Position numbers and translations under genes: made by a program. The notes under the pieces were generated by a model. That model did not search any database. It saw only the letters and a program-made list of their open reading frames with translations, and was not told where the DNA came from. From assembly GCA_020747065.1 (NCBI GenBank), contig JAGMVK010000014.1:806001-870000 (forward strand): a stretch of DNA of 64,000 nucleotides, in the 5' to 3' direction. Of this stretch, positions 1 to 12,744 are shown piece after piece; positions within the stretch are counted from its first letter, which is position 1, and every line of letters begins with the position of its first letter. The stretch comes from Cadophora sp. MPI-SDFR-AT-0126. Lineage: Eukaryota; Ascomycota; Leotiomycetes; Helotiales; Ploettnerulaceae.

Positions 1-3000
1 TCGCACCACAATGCTCATTTCACGATTATGCGTTATTATGAATACTTTTTGTTGACTTCTCTCATACTTCATATTCTCATGTTCACCTTCAAGCCTGAGG
101 ACATACGTTTGCCTCGCTATACAATCCATGTTGAACGTTTCAGAAAATCTCGAACGACCTCGAAACTCGACAGATGCGGCCAGTATCGAGACGCCGATGA
201 GCTTATTTGACGCCATAGCAAGGGCCGAAGCCATTCACAGTGATCGCCACCTCTCCCCAGCAGGTCGTGAGGGTTGCAGACAAAAGACGCACCCCCGTCA
301 AGGGTGCCTTCAGCTAAAACGCGATTCGACAAAGCCTCGCAACCACTTCTCAATCCCTTGCCCGAAAAACCTTGCGGCCCAAGCCCCCTCGGGGGACCAA
401 TGGGGTCTAAGTGAGACTTGCAGATAAGAGAGCCTCATGCCCAGATCCAAGGTCCAAGGAACGGGATTCGACAGGTAGATGGCAGTGATTATACTGCATT
501 GTGCCCTGGTTTTAGTTCTCCACTGCCGCTCAGCTTCTGTATCATCTACTAACTCCCTCCCATGGCGCAGTTATGCGTGAATATTGCGATCCAGAGGCCT
601 CCGTACCGTCCAGCGCCTGACTTCAAACCTCACCGACGAGGTTTCAAACTCACATGCCCAATTTGCCCAACTAGCACCTATTTCGGCCCCTCACTCACCG
701 CCAGGAGCCCAGCCATCAGAGCTTCCTCTCCTCTTGGATAGGAGAAAATTCCTAACGGAGTAACCATTCCGGTTAGTGTATTTGCCTTGGGCGCCCTACG
801 CCAGGCTGCCATCCAAAGAATCAACCCACCAATGTCCTGGGCGGACAGCGTCGTTCCCAGAGTCATCCGTGCTGCAAAGCTCTATCTGCGAGTACTAACA
901 CACCGAGTATTGCACAGATGCTTCGCTGTCTCCGAATGCTGCAGAAAGAGGTGAAATACGTGTAAGGGTTGTTGGGCGTCGTTGCAGCTGCAGTTGAGCC
1001 TCAGCCTTGTGAACAAGGGATTCTCGCTTGTTGCGATTGCCGAAGCTGCACAAGTGCAAAATACCATCCTTCCTCCTTTCTCAAAGACAACTACACCAGA
1101 TTTCCACAAACATACAGTACTCCGCCACGAGATCTTCGTGCCTCATCGGTGATGGCGTAGTGAGGGATCCGTGACATCGTGTCGACAGCCCTGTCGCCCT
1201 GTTTCCATGTGCCGAGACGTTGCTGATGGCCCAAGGCAACACGTGGGTCGTCATACCTCCGTGACTGAAGGAAACGGCAATATACCTCATTAGTATATCT
1301 TCCTGCGCGATCAAAGGTACTCGTCCGAACCGGTCAAGGCATCTGCATATTCGTATGCATCTGCTTGAGTCAGTTAGCATTTTCTTGTGTAACATCAAGT
1401 GACAATGCTTCTCTGGTTTTCACGCAGCCTCATTTGAGGGGCATAAGCCGCGTTCATCCGCAGCCCTGTCGCAGCCTCACATGGGAGTAGTTCGCCGAGT
1501 AGCCTCGTTCCACATATTGTTCATCGTTTCGTACCTTAGTATTTGAAAGAGTTCCACATACCTCATCTTTGAATCATTCAAAGCTTGGTAGTAGATGCAA
1601 GTAAGACGCTCGGTGAGAGAAGATGGGGAGGGAGCAAGCTTATATGACATATTCCTCTTTTTTGCTTGCTTTTGTAATGGATTCACCCGTGTCGTGTTCT
1701 TGCATACGTATCATGCGAGACATTCCTTTTCCTTGGCAAATAAAGTGAAGGGTTTTGAAGTGGACGAACAGGGAGTGGGGGCCAGTTAGATTCTGCTATA
1801 CCGAGATGGCGTTAACGAGGAACTTTAATGGTGTGCTGAGGAAGAGATGAGTGGTCTGGATGGATGCTTAGATCAGTGATCTCGAAATGTCATTTGACCA
1901 TTATTATCGTCGGCAGCATGAAAATCCCGAAGGGGAGGATATAGCTTCGTATTCCCTGCTGTGAAGACCAGCCCACTATCGACAGAGTCATCAAGTCCAG
2001 TCACTTCTGTACTTCAATCTCTCCATGCTAAGTAATCTAGGCATTGCAAACAACGCGAGCCGCGGGTCATGGTGTTCAATGCCCGTGCCAGTCACTCTCG
2101 ATTGAGGCTCAGCGTTACCAGATCCTGCCATAGAGCTTGTTGATATAGAGTTAATGTAGGACGCGTCTCTAATAAAACAATGACTCATGAGATATTTTTA
2201 AATCGGCTTCAATAATGAGCCATTTTGAGATTGAAGATTAAGTGGAGGACGGTCGAGTGAGGGAGAATTTTTTTTTTTTTTTCTTTTTTTTGCATATTTG
2301 AACCTAAATGAGGAGTCGAACGATTGAGGTCGGTGATTGAATTGATCGAGATATAAATATTGTCTAGTCCATGAACCGTTGCATCTAGATAAATAACACG
2401 CATAGATTTCTAGCTTGAGTCCAAGCATCTGCTTCTACATATACCCTAGGAAAGTGCCCTTCATTTGACTGGCCGACGCAAGCGATGTTGGACGATAAAT
2501 GAGGTAGTCTCGAAACTCGCAAGAAGATCTCTACTATTAGCGACACATGTTTCCATAAGAAGAACAAAAAAAAAGGAAAAGAATAAGAAAAAAAAAGTTA
2601 TTTGTTAAATCGTCAAGTTATTCTGCTGCCAATTAGTAGTAAGGGGAAACTTACTTTGTTTTGTTAATTTACAATCTACAACCTCCTCTTTCTTTCCTTC
2701 GCGTCGCTCCAGATAGCGAATTTTCCTGCCGTAGCATTTCAAATTTACGATGAAATAGGTCCCCGGGTAAACCTATATCACGAAGCTCTTCTCATGAATT
2801 GGCCTTCTTCACGGTAGCTCAAGAGTTTCGAAGCCCACGATCCCCACGATGATAGCCCCAGGTCCCCACGTTTCTAGCTCAAATTTCCCCACTGATGATA
2901 GAAGATGCAACTGTTTGTCACATAGCTCCTTTTTGGATCCCTCTGTCCAAGCCCAGGATGTTGTCGGGCTTGGACGCTTTCATGGTCGCTGTTAGGCGAG

Positions 3001-3805
3001 ATGAAGTTTTTGCTAAATAAGAAGTTGGTCGCCAATTCAAATGTTATGAGGCCACGACTGGTGACAGAACAACTTGGCGATTTGACACCAGATTTTTGCT
3101 TATTTGGATAAAAGTATGACTGACCTGGCGCAGAGTTTTGGCGCTCGCTTCGAAGACTCACCCTGTGAGTATTGTTCAGTGAATAGGAGGGTGAATGTCC
3201 ATCTTCGTCTCGAACCTTGTAAGAGAAGCTAATACGGTACTAATGAGACGTTTAGTATGTATAGCTGTACTCAGTCTAGGCAATACGTACTTTGTAGAAT
3301 TGAGCCCTGTTTGTCGCATCATCAAATGTCAATAAATCAAGCGAGATTTGCCACCCTTCCCGTGTCAACGCAGATACCGAGTGGCAAAAGTTCGAGCGCC
3401 CATCCTGAAGTGTATTTAACGCTTTTATTTCAAAAATTATTGGTATTCAACCCTCGATATGAGTGGGATTTCGCAGAGTTTGAAGTCTTGATTAGTATTG
3501 GACTTCGAGGAGGGGATTTTCTGTCCTAGCAGTAATGATGTTCTCATTTTGTCTTGAGGTAGATACATCGAGTTGGCTTGATTCTATCTGTTATTCAGGC
3601 TGGACTACAATTATCCCAGTGACGTCTCGTGCTTATCCGCTGTAACTTTCTTGGGTAGAACCCAGCTAAAAATTGGTTGTAAACACTTTACTGAATTACG
3701 AGACCATCAGACTCGCGATGCAATACGCTGCGGGGTATATTTTTTGGCTACCCGATTTTCGTATCTCCTAACTCCATACTCCTCAGCCTCCAAAGAACAC
3801 AATTC
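1..3805. other. Gene-poor region, nothing assignable
   Basis: I find no convincing coding exon on either strand; all open frames here are short, lack family motifs and do not join across plausible splice sites. Visible structure is limited to a T-rich tract at about 2268-2291 and A-rich tracts at about 2560-2598, about 270 bp apart and in opposite sense. The region could hold regulatory DNA, a non-coding RNA or degraded repeat. Confidence 0.5.
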
Positions 3806-4594
3806 TTAATCCCCATTCGCAGCATCCTTTTCACTGCTATCAACATCCATCGCATCAGGCGTGACTTCTCCAAATTCGGACCCTGGACTACCCCTCCTAC
3901 TCCTGCTGCGACTGCGGCTCCTACTTCTCTCACTATCACTTCGTCTCCTGTCCTCGCCTTCCACTTCCTCAGGATCACTCTCCAACAAATCCTCGATATC
4001 TCCAAGTGCACTAACTCGCGGTTCAAGTACATCCAGGTCTTCAAGTATCTCTCTTTTTGGCATCTTCCACAGCGTCGTACCACACACCCTATCCTTCACT
4101 AGCAGATCATCCACAAAAACATCCATAAACGTCAAACTCGTGCCCGTCCTACCCTTCCTCCTCAACTTGCGATAATCACTCAAATGCGGTTCCAGCAGCG
4201 CATACACATCCTTCGCCTGCCTCGTCATCCGAATATAAAACAGAGCCAGCGCCCTCAAGTACTTGAATTTCTCTCCTCCATATTCTAGATACTCCTTCAA
4301 TATATCATCCGAGGGGCCTAATTGTAGAAGTTTGAACGCAAGGCAGAGAAAAGGCGAGGGCCGTTGCGCGTCTCCGTAGGTACCGCCGATGAAGTTGACG
4401 TGATCGACTACGCGCGTGACGATGTCGGCTTCGTTGACGGCGAAACATTGGTCTTTCCAGAAATAACAGTCGATGATGCGCTCGCGGACTGGCTTTTCCA
4501 TGATCGTAGCAGGATTGAGGCCATTTGGGGCAAGAGGTCCCGAGGAGCCACGCTCGTCAAGGAAGCGCTTTTCGTCTGCGCGGTGGTTCGCCAT
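3806..4594 (-). CDS. prp38: Pre-mRNA-splicing factor 38 (PRP38 family)
   Basis: Single-exon gene of 262 aa. The first ~180 residues match the PRP38 domain, with the conserved stretches LAPNGLNPATIMEKPVRERI, CYFWKDQCFAVNEADIV, NFIGGTYGDAQRPSPFLCL and KYLRALALFYIRMT. PRP38 is a tri-snRNP component needed for spliceosome activation in the nucleus. The C-terminus (about residues 205-262) is acidic and then an RS-type repeat (SRSRSRSRS), typical of metazoan and filamentous-fungal forms. The Met is followed closely by the conserved domain, so this start is likely. It is transcribed divergently from the small membrane protein gene at 4970, sharing about 375 bp of promoter. An open frame on the opposite strand (3861-4175) is a shadow of the RS-repeat codons. 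Confidence 0.97.
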   Translation of the reverse strand: MANHRADEKRFLDERGSSGPLAPNGLNPATIMEKPVRERIIDCYFWKDQCFAVNEADIVTRVVDHVNFIGGTYGDAQRPSPFLCLAFKLLQLGPSDDILKEYLEYGGEKFKYLRALALFYIRMTRQAKDVYALLEPHLSDYRKLRRKGRTGTSLTFMDVFVDDLLVKDRVCGTTLWKMPKREILEDLDVLEPRVSALGDIEDLLESDPEEVEGEDRRRSDSERSRSRSRSRSRRGSPGSEFGEVTPDAMDVDSSEKDAANGD

Positions 4595-4969
4595 GCTTGC
4601 GACTGTGTCGAAGGCGGGTTTTTGATCGAGATTAGATGTCGGTTCTGCCGTACAGAGAGAGGAGCTGCGAAATGTATGAGGTTGTAGAGTTGTGGATTAG
4701 TCTTGCTGGTCGGGAGATTTTTGAATTGCCTTCGATGGAGCGAAGAGCTTCGGTTGTTCTGCCCAAGGCGGTGAAGTTATCGTATTGCTTATCGCGATTG
4801 TTGCCCTGTGCAACATGTCATTTGTTGACATCACTAAATCTCGATTGGCACATGCGAAACTCAGATTTCGATCAACCCGTACTCACAACCCAAAAATACC
4901 ATACGAACACTCTGATATCCAGAATTATTACATGCGCTGTATCGCCAACATTGAAATCAACATTCGAAC
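4595..4969. promoter_or_regulatory. Divergent promoter region of prp38 and the 4970 gene
   Basis: A 375-bp non-coding spacer lies between two start codons pointing away from each other, so it must carry both core promoters. No clear TATA element stands out. Confidence 0.5.
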
Positions 4970-5615
4970 ATGGTCCTCCTCACATCTGCACAAGTCTCAG
5001 TCGCTATTTCATCAGTAATCGGTTGGCCATTCCCCTCCATTCCTCAACCATCACTCACTTACTAAAACCCAAACAGTCTTCTTCTTCACAACAGCACTCT
5101 TCTTAAGCGGTTATGTATTACAACAACAAACTGTTCGCGACTTGCGCGCGGCGATAAAACCGCAACTGCAAAGACCGAAAACGGCGCCGGATCTTTACCT
5201 GCCGACACTTAATGAGGATGGATATCTGGTCGACATGGTGCAGATAGAAACGAGACCGGTGGAGCAAGAGACGAAGGAGCAGGTGGTGGAAATCAGTGAT
5301 AGTGGGAATGATGGTGTGAATGGAGAGGGACAGGAGACGCCGAATGCAGAAAGTGACGATATGGTTGGAGCGACGAGATGGCAGAAAGCTGCTAGACGGA
5401 AGAAGCTGGAGGAACAAGCACTACAAGAAAAAGGTGCTCAGCAGCCGATCATCGACGATAACAACGAAGGATCTCGGATAGTCAAACCGAGGACTAAATC
5501 GAAACCGGAGGAGAAACCAATTAGTCGTGCTGAGAGGAGGAAGAAAATCAAGGAACAAATTATGGCCGAGGGTCAGGGGGAATCCTTCAAAGGATATCGA
5601 AGGAGGATGTGGTAA
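4970..5615 (+). CDS. Small single-TM protein with charged C-terminus (uncharacterised)
   Basis: Two exons, 4970-5021 and 5077-5615, joined in phase to give 196 aa. The 55-nt intron starts GTTGGC, has a TTACTAAAAC branch-site-like motif and ends in AAACAG. Ligation creates one continuous hydrophobic segment at about residues 8-33 (VAISSVIVFFFTTALFLSGY), which strongly supports the splice. The rest is hydrophilic: an acidic middle and Lys/Arg/Glu-rich helical stretches (TRWQKAARRKKLEEQA; SRAERRKKIKEQIM), ending in YRRRMW. The N-in or N-out topology cannot be told. I recognise the layout of a fungal conserved hypothetical membrane protein but no named family. It is divergent from prp38. Confidence 0.82.
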
Positions 5616-5889
5616 TTATTGAATGGAGAAGGGGATCGGGAACGGGGTTTTGGTTGGTCTAGGATACACGATGACATGGAAATTTGGCGTTCGGCATACA
5701 TGGAAGAGATGGATTCTGGGTTTAATGACTGATGTCAAGTTGTATATTATGATTTGTATGTGTTCTCATGGCCCAGCCAAGAACTATTGATGGTATTCAT
5801 ATACCCATGTATACCATCCCATTCCCAAACGCCCCCGAAGTTGACCATACCTCCAATCCGCTAATAATCAATTTCCCAAGCCATCTCCT

Positions 5890-6240
5890 CTATCGTATCC
5901 TGCCGGAGGTCGTCATAGTCACTCTTTCTCTTCGAGCCTTCTCCTCTTCTCTTCGCAGCTGCTCTCTCCGGACATTCTCGACCCATTGCTGGTTCGCTTG
6001 TGGTAGTCCGTTCTGCATAGCTTCTGATCCTGCTGTGTTGACATGGTTCGACTATACTTGAAGCTTTAGTTAAGCTTGTTTTGTCTATATCAAGGTGGAC
6101 ACTTACTTGGCAGAGAGCACATCTGTCTCCGAACCTCGTCACGGTATTATGGCAGTTTATCGAGCCCTAGAAACCATCAGAAGCGAATACATACCAAAAT
6201 TTGAGGTACATACGTAGTAGTTCGCACAGTAGCAAATCAT
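5890..6240 (-). CDS. Small Cys-rich protein, putative zinc-binding (uncharacterised)
   Basis: Proposed three-exon gene: 6240-6214, 6166-6107 and 6051-5890, giving 82 aa. Introns of 47 and 55 nt start GTATGT and GTAAGT and end CTAG and ATAG; phases match. The N-terminal half has paired cysteines (CYC ... NCHN ... CALC), suggesting a small zinc-binding knuckle. The C-terminal half is a charged helix (WVENVRREQLRREEEKARRE). It has no signal peptide or TM segment. No family name is recognised. The model rests on splice logic and composition only; a different acceptor 5 nt upstream would give another C-terminus, but the chosen frame has the more protein-like sequence. Confidence 0.5.
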
Positions 6241-8106
6241 GATGAACGTCTCTTAGTGGCGATTTGGAATGGATGAGCTTGCAGGGCAGTACGTGTGCAG
6301 GGCAGTTCGTGAGTGAAGTGTCGATCTTTGAGTTCTTGGGACTTCAAGGCGGACATCACACTCAGATAAATACCTCCCGAAACGTCAAAGTGTTCTCCAT
6401 AGAAGCCTAGTTCATGGCAATCATGCAAACCCACCTGCACGATCTGCCCATCAAACTTTCTTAGCTCTCAGCGTGAGAAGCCCTTTGTGCATCAGCTCTA
6501 GCCACATCAATGCATCCGGCACTCACTGCAACGAATTTCCTGTCTAGGTAACCCGAAATAACACAACTTGCTCTCCACCACACATGACAGTCGAACATCT
6601 TAAGAGCCGCGACGATGGTTGTTTGCTCAAAGTCAAGGGGTGTGGAGAACGGGCCGAGCGTCTGGCGCGAACTGTCACACGAAGCGTCCGATCCTCACGA
6701 TCCCGATCCCAGTCGCCGGGATCCCGTAACCACCAGAATAGACAGAATCGGCCCACTCTCATGCGGAATGTGATCTCGTCGGCGGAGGAGCATGAAAATC
6801 CCCCCACGTTGAAGTTTCGCAGCGAGTGTCTTTTGTATGGGGAGGGTCGAGACCCGAGATGCGTCTAAGCCAAGACATGAAACTTCCGCTGTTCAGGGGA
6901 TATCGGACGTTTCGGCTTGAAATTTTGGACTGGGAGGGAAGTCCGGAATCAAAACATTCGGAAATGGGTCATGGATCCAATGGGAGGAGGGTTTGGGGGC
7001 GTTTCTTTCGTGGAGTCCTAGTCTGGCTTGATGATCATTCGTGCTTATCGAGTGGACCTTAGTGGAACCTGGCTTCATGATGAAGCCACCAGGAACTTCA
7101 ACTCTTATGTCATGTACAGAGAAAGTGCATGTGAATTTGAAAAGTCTACACGCAATGCAAGTTTGACACTGTCTCCCCAGAGTCTGGACTTACTCACAAG
7201 TGCCAGCAAAACGTTCCGATGCTGATATCGATGGCACGACCATCGATTGGTCTGGATCGCCGCAACATACTCTTTGTTTGAGGCATAGGGCATGCAAAGC
7301 GCACATCCAAGGGTCTCACGAGAAACAAGACCATTCAGATGCCAGCCAGCTATCTTGACTTCATGCGCAGCCAACCCAGCACAGTCGTTCAGGAGCCTCA
7401 ATGTTCGGCCGTCAATCATTGGCTTCGCATATGACACTTTGCCTGGAGAAACCTCTTGGATCTTGAAGTTTGGGAGGCTGGGACATTTGATGAAGCTTTC
7501 TTGACTGCCTGAAGTGGAAATTAGCATGTGCATGTCCGACGGACGATCAAAGCCACAAGACAGCAGACCGACTTATACCAGAAGACTTCGTTGCCCCACG
7601 ACCGAACCGCACGGCAGGCAGGGAAGACTTTGAGCATGCGAGAGTTACACGGTCTATTCATAAGACTACAGGCAATGTACAGAAAAATAGTATGCTGTGC
7701 TGCCCCCTTCCAATCATCAAATACGCCATACCTATCGATCACTGAAGGTGCCAGTACATATCGAAGCTCAGAGGCCTGTGTATGGACCACGTGGGACCGC
7801 GCTCACTCCATTCCATATCATTCACATGCACATATTCACCGAATCAATATGTCAATCAATCAAACAAGTGCTCAATTGATCGATCGATCGATTCGAAGCC
7901 CATCTAAACCCACTGAGCGATCCCCGAAACCCAATCGGCAGTGAAAACCGACCAGAAGAAGCAGCGTGGCCAGCACACACCACCAAAGAGAAAAACCCCG
8001 GTTCTGGTGAAAAATTGCAAAGAAGGGTAAGGAATTAGATGCAATTCTACAAGAGTCCGCTAGGAAGAAGTGTAGTGTCTCGTTAGACATCATTCGTGTG
8101 TCTCGA
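6241..8106. other. Intergenic, no convincing gene
   Basis: Short open frames on both strands lack motifs and do not splice into a coherent protein. The longest, 7105-7533 on the minus strand (142 codons, with a few Cys), is unsupported. A short (GATC)n run lies at about 7878-7892, and a C/T/A-rich stretch precedes the 3' end of the Rho1 GEF gene. Confidence 0.45.
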
Positions 8107-11100
8107 TCAGTGCCGAGAGGATGTCGTACCTTCTCGGTGCTCCGTTGCCGCTGGAAGAGCCTGTGCCTCTGGCTTGCGCCCTGCAGGCCAGAAATCAATA
8201 GCAGCCACGACGTCTTCGCCTCTCTCGTCTTCGTATGCATAAATGATCTACCATTATTAGTGGTCCGCAAGTTCATGTCAAGGTTCGGTAACTTACCTCC
8301 CGCGTGCTTGTGTGGAGCATACGAATGTTCTTGTGCGGCACAATATGTACTGCGTTTGTGTCGATGTTCCTAATTTCAATGAAATTTGGCTCGAAGGCCA
8401 GTATCCAAGGGTATGAAAGCGCGAAACTTTGTGGCTGACCTTCCCAATCAATTCTCCAATCAGGTCTTGCTCGCCAGCCGTTTCGGTTGACGAAGAACGA
8501 GAACTCTGAATAGTTGAGCAGGAACTCGCCGTTGAGGCGCTCGATATGAATTGGTCGCACATTCTCTTTGCGTGCGACGAAATCCAATGAAGTATCAGCT
8601 TGATCAAGAAGCGATTGAGTCTCCAAGGTTTCCAACGAGACGACCTCGAAGCCACGTGCACATGCCACGCACAATTTCGACTTGAGGAAGTGAATGGAAG
8701 ACGATTCCGTAGGAATGTAGAACTCCTTGAAAGCCTTCAATTCGTCTTGGCCACTGTTGAACATCTTGAAGCCCTTCTGTTTCTTCCCCTTGGACATGGC
8801 ATCGTTAGGTTCGAAAACCTTGATAGTAGTCGAAAGAGCCGAAGATTTCACGCAGCAGACAAGGTGTCTACCGAGACATATTCCAGTCCTGAAGAAATTG
8901 CAGTGACTTTGAATCTTCTTTGGCCTCTTATTGAGAGGAGATTCCGTAGGATTCAGTGCAGAAAGTGAGTAAGACAGCAGCGACTTCTGTGAAAGCACCA
9001 GGAGTAACTGATACTCTTCTAGCACATCTATCTGCGTCACATTGGTGGCTTCGATGACCCTCACAGGTTTCGCAGCTGAATCCTTGGCCCTGCGATCCGA
9101 GACATAGATCCCGGAGTCGGTTCCATAGATGAGTTTGCGTCCACCGTCTGCAATATGTTAGTGGAAAGAAGATAGAAAAACGGAGAAAGAAAGTTTTTGG
9201 GAGTACGAACCAAATGGAGCCACACAGTTGACCCTGTTGATAGCCGAAAAGAAGTTATTAGACAGAATTGATCTGTTGTAGAAGTCCCCGCGTTTCCTCA
9301 AAATGGCCTGCTGATCTCCGATGTGCTCCATCCACTTATTTCTGGACCCTTGAGTGCCGGCGAACAACGTCAACTCATATCCACCTTTACCCAGATGTCT
9401 GAATGTGATCGGGAATCCCTCTTTCTTCGATGCGTCATTCGTTGACGTCTTGGCTCCAGGTATCAAGCTCGATGACGGTCTCTTCACCACACCGAATTTT
9501 GGATTAATCTCCTCCATTTCACGGATTGAGAGAAGTTCGAGCGGAATTGGCCGTCGATAAACCTTCACTTCTTCCTTCTTGCCGACTATCTTGATGCGGA
9601 CTAGAAGCATGGCGTGATCGAAGAGATAAGCTTGGATATCAGCGGTAGGATCGGTGGGGGTCTTCTTAAGAGCACCTTTGTAGACAAGCTCTCGCCCAGG
9701 ATCAGTAAGCTTGAGATCGACGCGCTCGTTTGGCCGGAAGCGAAGTTGCTCATGGAGTCGCCTCAGGTTGAAGCGATTCTCTGCTTTCCCTGATTCCGCA
9801 TTCACTCTGGTCAATAGATCCCTGATCATTTTCATGGCCTTAGGGATGTCTTGCAAGTCTGGGCTATCAGGCTCGGTGTATTTCAGGACGTTGTCCAACA
9901 AAAGTGGATAACGAGCAAGTCTGGTAGTGGGCTTGGTGAGATAACCGTTGAGTTCCAGTTTCCTGGACTCCTTCCGGCGTTCCGTTTCATCCACGAATTT
10001 GGAGAAGTAGGGGTTCAGAGAACGTTCGTTCTCAAACTCAAATTTGGCAGCAAGTTGATTCGATCCATAAGTGATGAATGGTTCAAACTGTGGCACATAT
10101 TGGAGAAAGATGTCTCCGACACATTGGACAACGGGCTGCTTGCGTTGCCTTTCAGTAAGAGACTCGGCGAATTTCGAGCTCACAGCGTGAATACTAGGAG
10201 AATCAACGATATTCGTGAAAATCGTCCGCACGATGCGATCCTTTCTCGACTCTGGTATTGGCGATGGTGCCGCTGGGTTCGAAGACCGTAATGGGATAAT
10301 CCAAAAGTCGCGCAAGTACTCTAGATCCTTCACGAAATCCCTCTCGGTGTACATGATTTCAGAAATGACCTCTTGTCGCTTCTTTTCGCGTTCGCTGACG
10401 CTGTCAGCAACCTCTTGCGAGACTGTGTTGATCCAGAGCTTCTGCTCATCAGGCGCGTCATTATCGTCATGCAAACTGGCTTCAGATTTTTCTCGTCGAA
10501 GACCGGGTTGTGGCTTGAGATTTAGCCTAGACTGCTGTTCAAGTCTTCTTGGACAGGCTATCGAGTAGCACAATTGATCTCTGGTACAAGTTGGGGAGTA
10601 GCACTCGGTGAGCAGAACGAAAACACCATTGACTTCCGGAGCCTCGTGGGGCTCGTCCATCATAGTCTCTCGGAATTGGTACATCTCTGTTGCTGAATCT
10701 CGTAACCGATGATCGTAAGTCACATCGTGGAAAAACTTCTGTGCATCCAGAGCTCTGCCCAGAAGTAAAGCCAGATTCCTATCAGTGGTCTTGATGATAT
10801 AGGAAATCACATCAACGGCCTCGGCTCCACTGAAGGCATTCTTGTACGTGAGGTCGTTTTTTGTCCGATCCCCAACGGTGATCTTGTCCCTGAAGCATTC
10901 TCCAACTCTAGATAACAACGCAGGATAGACAAGTGGGGACTTTTGACGCTTCTCGGTAGCACTACTGACGGATTTCGCAACTGATGGTCGATGCTGTAGT
11001 GAGTCTCCTCTTTCCGTTGGAGCAATGGTGGAAGCCATTGACATTGTACGGCTCATATCCCCAACTGTGGTTGAGGCCATACTTGTAGTTCGAGTCTGGG

Positions 11101-11953
11101 TCGCAGGACTTCTTGGACCTGGGATCGGGTAGCCATTTGCTTGTTGACTTTCTTGTCCATTTTGAGAAATTCTCCTGTTGGGAATAATTCGTCCACTCAT
11201 GGTCTGATGCTGATCGCGGTCCTGCGGGTAACTTGTCATGGACATTGCCCGCTCGTCATGTCTCTCCGGTACTATGCGCCCTTGAGCAGTTGTCCTGGAC
11301 GCATGGGACTGATATGGAGCTTGTCTGAACGCATTTGCTGGTGCTTGCTGAAAATTGTTGGGCGGCGGCGGGTACATTTGCGGCCTTGATATACTCGCCA
11401 TAGACTGTGATCGGTAAGGATCTGAGTTCATTGCTGGACCTGGAGCGTTGCCAGGATAGTATCTTGGCGCAGGATTTCTTTGGGCATACTGGGCCTGTTG
11501 CGGGGGAGCACCACGAGGATCAACTCGGTTGGGCGAAGGATGTGGTCTGCGATCTGGCCGTACTTGCTGAGGGAGATACTGAGGCTGTGGCTGTGACTGG
11601 ACTTGGCCTGGAGGCGGCTGTCTTGGACCTGGATGATACCCATTCTGCATACCTCCGCCATTAGGCATGTATCCGGATGGTGAAGGGTATCCGCCGTCCT
11701 GCTGGCGCGGAGGAGGAGGTCTCTGCATCCCACCGTATGACCCTGAGGCCTGTGAGCTCATCGTCTGCGTGCGAACTTGGTTCATTGGCGGTGCTGAAGG
11801 AGGAGGAGATGTAGAGGAGGTCATGGTCTGGGATCGGCCGGGGGGAGGGGCAGCGCCAAAGATGTTCGAGAATGCGGCCTCTCGTTCGTGATTCGAAGCA
11901 TGGCCATATTGATTCGGACGAGGTCCTCCTCTTCCCTGCGGATAGTCTGCCAT
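8107..11953 (-). CDS. rom2: Rho1 guanine nucleotide exchange factor (Rom1/Rom2 type)
   Basis: Three exons: 11953-9211, 9147-8297 and 8247-8107, giving about 1244 aa, the usual size for the family. Introns of 63 and 49 nt have clean splice sites (GTTCGT..TTGCAG; GTAAGT..GGTAG) and phases match. The order is: a Pro/Gln-rich disordered N-terminus (1-330), a DEP-like domain (about 340-450), a RhoGEF/DH domain (about 525-720, from RQEVISEIMYTERDFVKDLE to the LTKPTTRLARYPLLL helix), a PH domain (about 750-895), and a C-terminal CNH/citron domain from GRKLIYGTDSGIYVSDR onward. The protein loads GTP on Rho1 at the plasma membrane, driving glucan synthesis and the Pkc1 cell wall integrity pathway. The last ~14 residues are uncertain because another intron could be drawn near the stop. 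Confidence 0.95.
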
Positions 11954-12744
11954 CTCACCTCCGACTGCTCTGGCTCAGGAGTCCTTGTTATACGGTCGCT
12001 GTTGATGTACAGCAACACCTCTGCACAGCGCCGAGGGCAACCACCCCGGCCTCTAGTTTCGAAGTCAGAACAACCCTGATATCCCTTCGTCGACGCCGAC
12101 GGATCCCCGTCGCAAGTCGACCTAAGTTCGTTCGCGAAGTCGTTGAGTTATAATAAGTTGGATCTGCCTAGGACCGTTGAACGGGGTCGGGAGGAGGCTT
12201 GAAAGGAGGTTCTGCAACCTCACCGTCTCTAGGTGCTAGTCGCGGATCGATGACTGGAAGGGCGAGAGACGCATTGAGGTTCTGCGAGACAGCACAGGTC
12301 AACGGGCGATGGTGAGCCCTGAAATACTGGATCTTGGATTCTGGTGTTCTCGCGATCCCAAAAGGTTCAAAGGTCGTGCTTCCACTAGTGGCTTTTCGGG
12401 TTGGCAGAATCCGGCAAGATAAACACGAATTCAAGGTGCGCCGTCAGTTGCAGCGGAACCCAATATCTTTGAGCAACGAAATGTCCCCTAAACACGACCG
12501 ACTGCTGGATGTGAATCAATGTTCGTAAAACCATATATTCGTAACCAGTCGCTTATGACTTGAACATCAGAAGTGTCACAGTAGTATTCCTAGATCACGT
12601 GTAAGACTAAAACAGCCTAGCGCCACAGCTCGAAGCTTGGAGAGTTGATATTGAGCATAGCTTATCATCGACATCTCCAACGTCACTGAACGCCCTCACC
12701 CCTCAACAAAACTCGCTCTCAACCGCAGAGAGTTGACCATCATC
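11954..12744. promoter_or_regulatory. Divergent promoter region of the Rho1 GEF and vma11
   Basis: A 791-bp non-coding spacer separates two divergent start codons. It must hold the promoters and 5' leaders of both genes; no distinct motif is claimed. Confidence 0.45.

Noticed and set aside
2264..2598. T- and A-rich tracts as ends of an inserted retro-element
   Set aside because: No target duplication or internal homology is visible; they are more likely simple low-complexity tracts.
3861..4175. 104-codon Ser/Leu-rich frame on the plus strand
   Set aside because: It is the antisense shadow of the PRP38 RS-repeat region.
7105..7533. 142-codon open frame on the minus strand with several Cys
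   Set aside because: No signal peptide at its Met, no family motif and no splice partner; chance open frame is the simpler view.
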